64,000 bases of DNA, from NCBI GenBank assembly GCA_035476815.1, contig DATILD010000069.1, positions 48,028-112,027 on the forward strand, written 5' to 3'. Shown here piece after piece: positions 62,338 to 64,000 of this stretch. How positions within the stretch are numbered: the stretch's first letter is position 1; each line of letters begins with the position of its first letter. Position numbers and translations under genes: made by a program. Under the pieces are notes generated by a model that made no database searches, was not told where the DNA came from, and worked only from the letters and a program-made list of their open reading frames with translations. The DNA is from Methylibium sp035476815. Lineage in GTDB: Bacteria; Pseudomonadota; Gammaproteobacteria; Burkholderiales; Burkholderiaceae_C.

Positions 62338-63762
62338 CTACTCGACCGCCTTGACCATGTCCTCGACGACCTTCTTGGCGTCGCCGAACACCATCATGGT
62401 CTTGTCCATGTAGAAGAGCTCGTTGTCCAGGCCGGCGTAGCCGGCGGCCATCGAGCGCTTGTTGACGATCACGGTCTTGGCCTTGTAGGCCTCGAGGATG
62501 GGCATGCCGTAGATCGGGCTGCCCTTGATCATCGCCGCCGGGTTCACCACGTCGTTGGCGCCGAGGATGATCGCGACGTCGGCCTGGCCGAACTCGCCGT
62601 TGATGTCCTCCATCTCGAACACCTGGTCGTAGGGCACCTCCGCTTCCGCCAGCAGCACGTTCATGTGCCCTGGCATGCGGCCGGCCACCGGGTGGATCGC
62701 GTACTTCACGATCACGCCCTTGTGCGTGAGCTTCTCGGCCAGCTCGTTGACCGCGTGCTGGGCGCGCGCCACCGCCAGGCCGTAGCCGGGGACGATGATC
62801 ACGGTCTCGGCGTTGCCGAGGATGTAGGCCGCGTCGTCGGCGCTGCCGCTCTTGACCGGCCGTGCTTCGGTCTTGCCGGCCGTGGCGGCCGTCGCGTCGC
62901 CGCCGAAGCCGCCCAGGATCACGTTGAAGAACGAGCGGTTCATCGCCTTGCACATGATGTAGCTTAGAATCGCGCCCGAACTGCCCACCAGCGAGCCCGC
63001 GATAATCAGCATCGCGTTGTTCAGCGAGAATCCGATGCCGGCCGCGGCCCACCCCGAGTAGCTGTTGAGCATCGACACCACCACCGGCATGTCGGCGCCA
63101 CCGATCGGGATGATGAGCAGCACCCCGAGGGTGAAGCCCAGCGCGATGACCAGGCAGATGTCCATCCAGCTCTGCGAATGCCAGAAGGCGAAGACGAAGA
63201 ACGCGACCGCCAGGCCGAGCGCCGCGTTGAAAACGTGTTGGCCCCTGAAGTGCACCGGCGCGCCCTGGAACAGGCGGAACTTGTATTTTCCCGAGAGCTT
63301 GCCGAACGCGATGATCGAGCCCGTGAAGGTGACCGCGCCGATGAAGGCGCCGAGCGCGAGTTCGATGCGGTTGCCGCCCGGAATCGGCTCGGTGTGCAGC
63401 GAGATGCCGAAGGCCCAGGGCTCGGCCACGGCCGCCACCGCGATAAACACCGCAGCCAGGCCGATCATGCTGTGCATGAACGCGACGAGCTCTGGCATCT
63501 TCGTCATTTCCACGCGCTTGGCGGCGATCGTGCCGCCGGTGCCGCCGATCAGCAGGCCAAGCAGCACCCAGCCGAGGCCAAGCGCTTTGCCGCCCGACAC
63601 CTCGACGATCAGCGCCGCAGTGGTGACGGCGGCGATCGCCATGCCGGCCATGCCAAACATGTTGCCGCGGATCGAGGTGGTGGGATGGCTCAGGCCCTTG
63701 AGGGCCTGGATGAAGAAAACGCTGGCAGCGAGGTACAGCAACGTGACGATGTTCATGCTCAT
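62338..63762 (-). CDS. pntB: NAD(P) transhydrogenase beta subunit
   Basis: This 474-residue proton-pumping transhydrogenase subunit has about eight or nine transmembrane helices and a C-terminal NADP(H)-binding Rossmann domain (VPGYGLAVARAQHAVNELAEK, GHMNVLLAEAEVPYD, ILGANDVVNPAA). It couples proton entry to NADPH formation. The start overlaps the upstream alpha gene by ATGA. About 160 bases separate it from fadD, filled with GC-rich short palindromes. Confidence 0.96.
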   Translation of the reverse strand: MSMNIVTLLYLAASVFFIQALKGLSHPTTSIRGNMFGMAGMAIAAVTTAALIVEVSGGKALGLGWVLLGLLIGGTGGTIAAKRVEMTKMPELVAFMHSMIGLAAVFIAVAAVAEPWAFGISLHTEPIPGGNRIELALGAFIGAVTFTGSIIAFGKLSGKYKFRLFQGAPVHFRGQHVFNAALGLAVAFFVFAFWHSQSWMDICLVIALGFTLGVLLIIPIGGADMPVVVSMLNSYSGWAAAGIGFSLNNAMLIIAGSLVGSSGAILSYIMCKAMNRSFFNVILGGFGGDATAATAGKTEARPVKSGSADDAAYILGNAETVIIVPGYGLAVARAQHAVNELAEKLTHKGVIVKYAIHPVAGRMPGHMNVLLAEAEVPYDQVFEMEDINGEFGQADVAIILGANDVVNPAAMIKGSPIYGMPILEAYKAKTVIVNKRSMAAGYAGLDNELFYMDKTMMVFGDAKKVVEDMVKAVE

Positions 63763-64000
63763 TTGGCCGCCTCTTTCGCTGCGACCGCGGACGCCTTCTT
63801 CTCTTTCTTCTTGAACATCTCCAGCATCCGCCGCGTGACAAGGAAGCCGCCGAAGACGTTGACCGCGGCGAGTGCCACTGCCAGCACGCCCATGGTTTTG
63901 CCGAGCGTGGTTTCGGTGAGCGCAGCGGCGAGCATGGCGCCGACGATCACGATCGCTGAGATCGCGTTGGTCACCGCCATGAGCGGCGTGTGCAGCGCGG
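63759..64000 (-). CDS. pntA: NAD(P) transhydrogenase alpha subunit, C-terminal membrane part (cut by window edge)
   Basis: The visible 80 residues contain the block LHTPLMAVTNAISAIVIVG, two further helices and a basic tail (EMFKKKEKKAS), matching the membrane part of the alpha subunit or the separate alpha-2 chain of three-subunit enzymes. The frame stays open to the window end, so the start is outside and the one- or two-chain form cannot be decided. Confidence 0.9.
   Translation of the reverse strand, partial: ALHTPLMAVTNAISAIVIVGAMLAAALTETTLGKTMGVLAVALAAVNVFGGFLVTRRMLEMFKKKEKKASAVAAKEAAK

Overview
The window is a dense, very GC-rich chromosomal segment carrying about 54 protein genes and no rRNA, tRNA, CRISPR array, integrase or transposase that I could see. 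Gene families and local orders (metX-metW, etfB-etfA, a LysR / type II haloacid dehalogenase / malate synthase A block, lptA-lptB-rpoN, lrgA-lrgB, purB-pyrF, pntA-pntB) fit a betaproteobacterium of the order Burkholderiales, probably near Rubrivivax, Leptothrix, Methylibium or Piscinibacter. That placement is inferred from gene content; no marker-gene comparison was possible.

Layout. 1-1700: a LacI-family regulator cut by the left edge, divergent from a cupin gene and an amino acid synthesis family gene, with two copies of one palindromic operator between them. 1765-4298: enoyl-CoA hydratase, etfB and etfA in one coupled operon. 4307-5857: two modular palindromic repeat elements bracketing a GAF-domain gene. 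5854-8797: copper efflux (cueR, copA, copZ) with two CueR-type boxes. 8802-12724: a PhyH-type dioxygenase, a metallo-beta-lactamase-fold hydrolase, an rRNA methyltransferase and a small membrane protein. 12739-18806: rpoN, lptB, lptA, dsbA, a SPOR protein and argS. 18926-22934: a Ser/Thr kinase fused to a cyclic-nucleotide-binding domain, then an RTX protein. 22944-29622: LysR regulator, haloacid dehalogenase, aceB and a four-PAS hybrid histidine kinase. 29709-35363: pyrF, purB, a glutathione transferase and a two-component system. 35461-38149: an FMN glutamate-synthase-like protein and a dehalogenase-type hydrolase. 38233-43740: a three-gene cassette of a type IIG-like restriction-modification protein, a DUF488 protein and an unassigned protein. 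43864-45711: a SAM-II-like riboswitch, a terminator, metX and metW. 45913-52950: a TenA-like protein and an RND efflux operon. 53235-58657: an M20 peptidase, lrgAB and a molybdenum hydroxylase pair. 58757-64000: an adhesin-E-like protein, a nucleosidase, a small lipoprotein, fadD, pntB and the end of pntA.

The most unusual signals are: (1) the two palindromic elements, which share identical submodules in swapped and inverted order, carry paired substitutions that keep their stems, and supply stop codons to neighbouring genes; (2) GC-rich REP-like sequences that sit in frame inside two genes, the dehalogenase cap and the outer-membrane factor N-terminus; (3) the restriction-modification / DUF488 / unknown cassette, the best candidate here for an uncharacterised defence-type unit; and (4) a SAM-II-like riboswitch on metX, a class described mainly from alphaproteobacteria.
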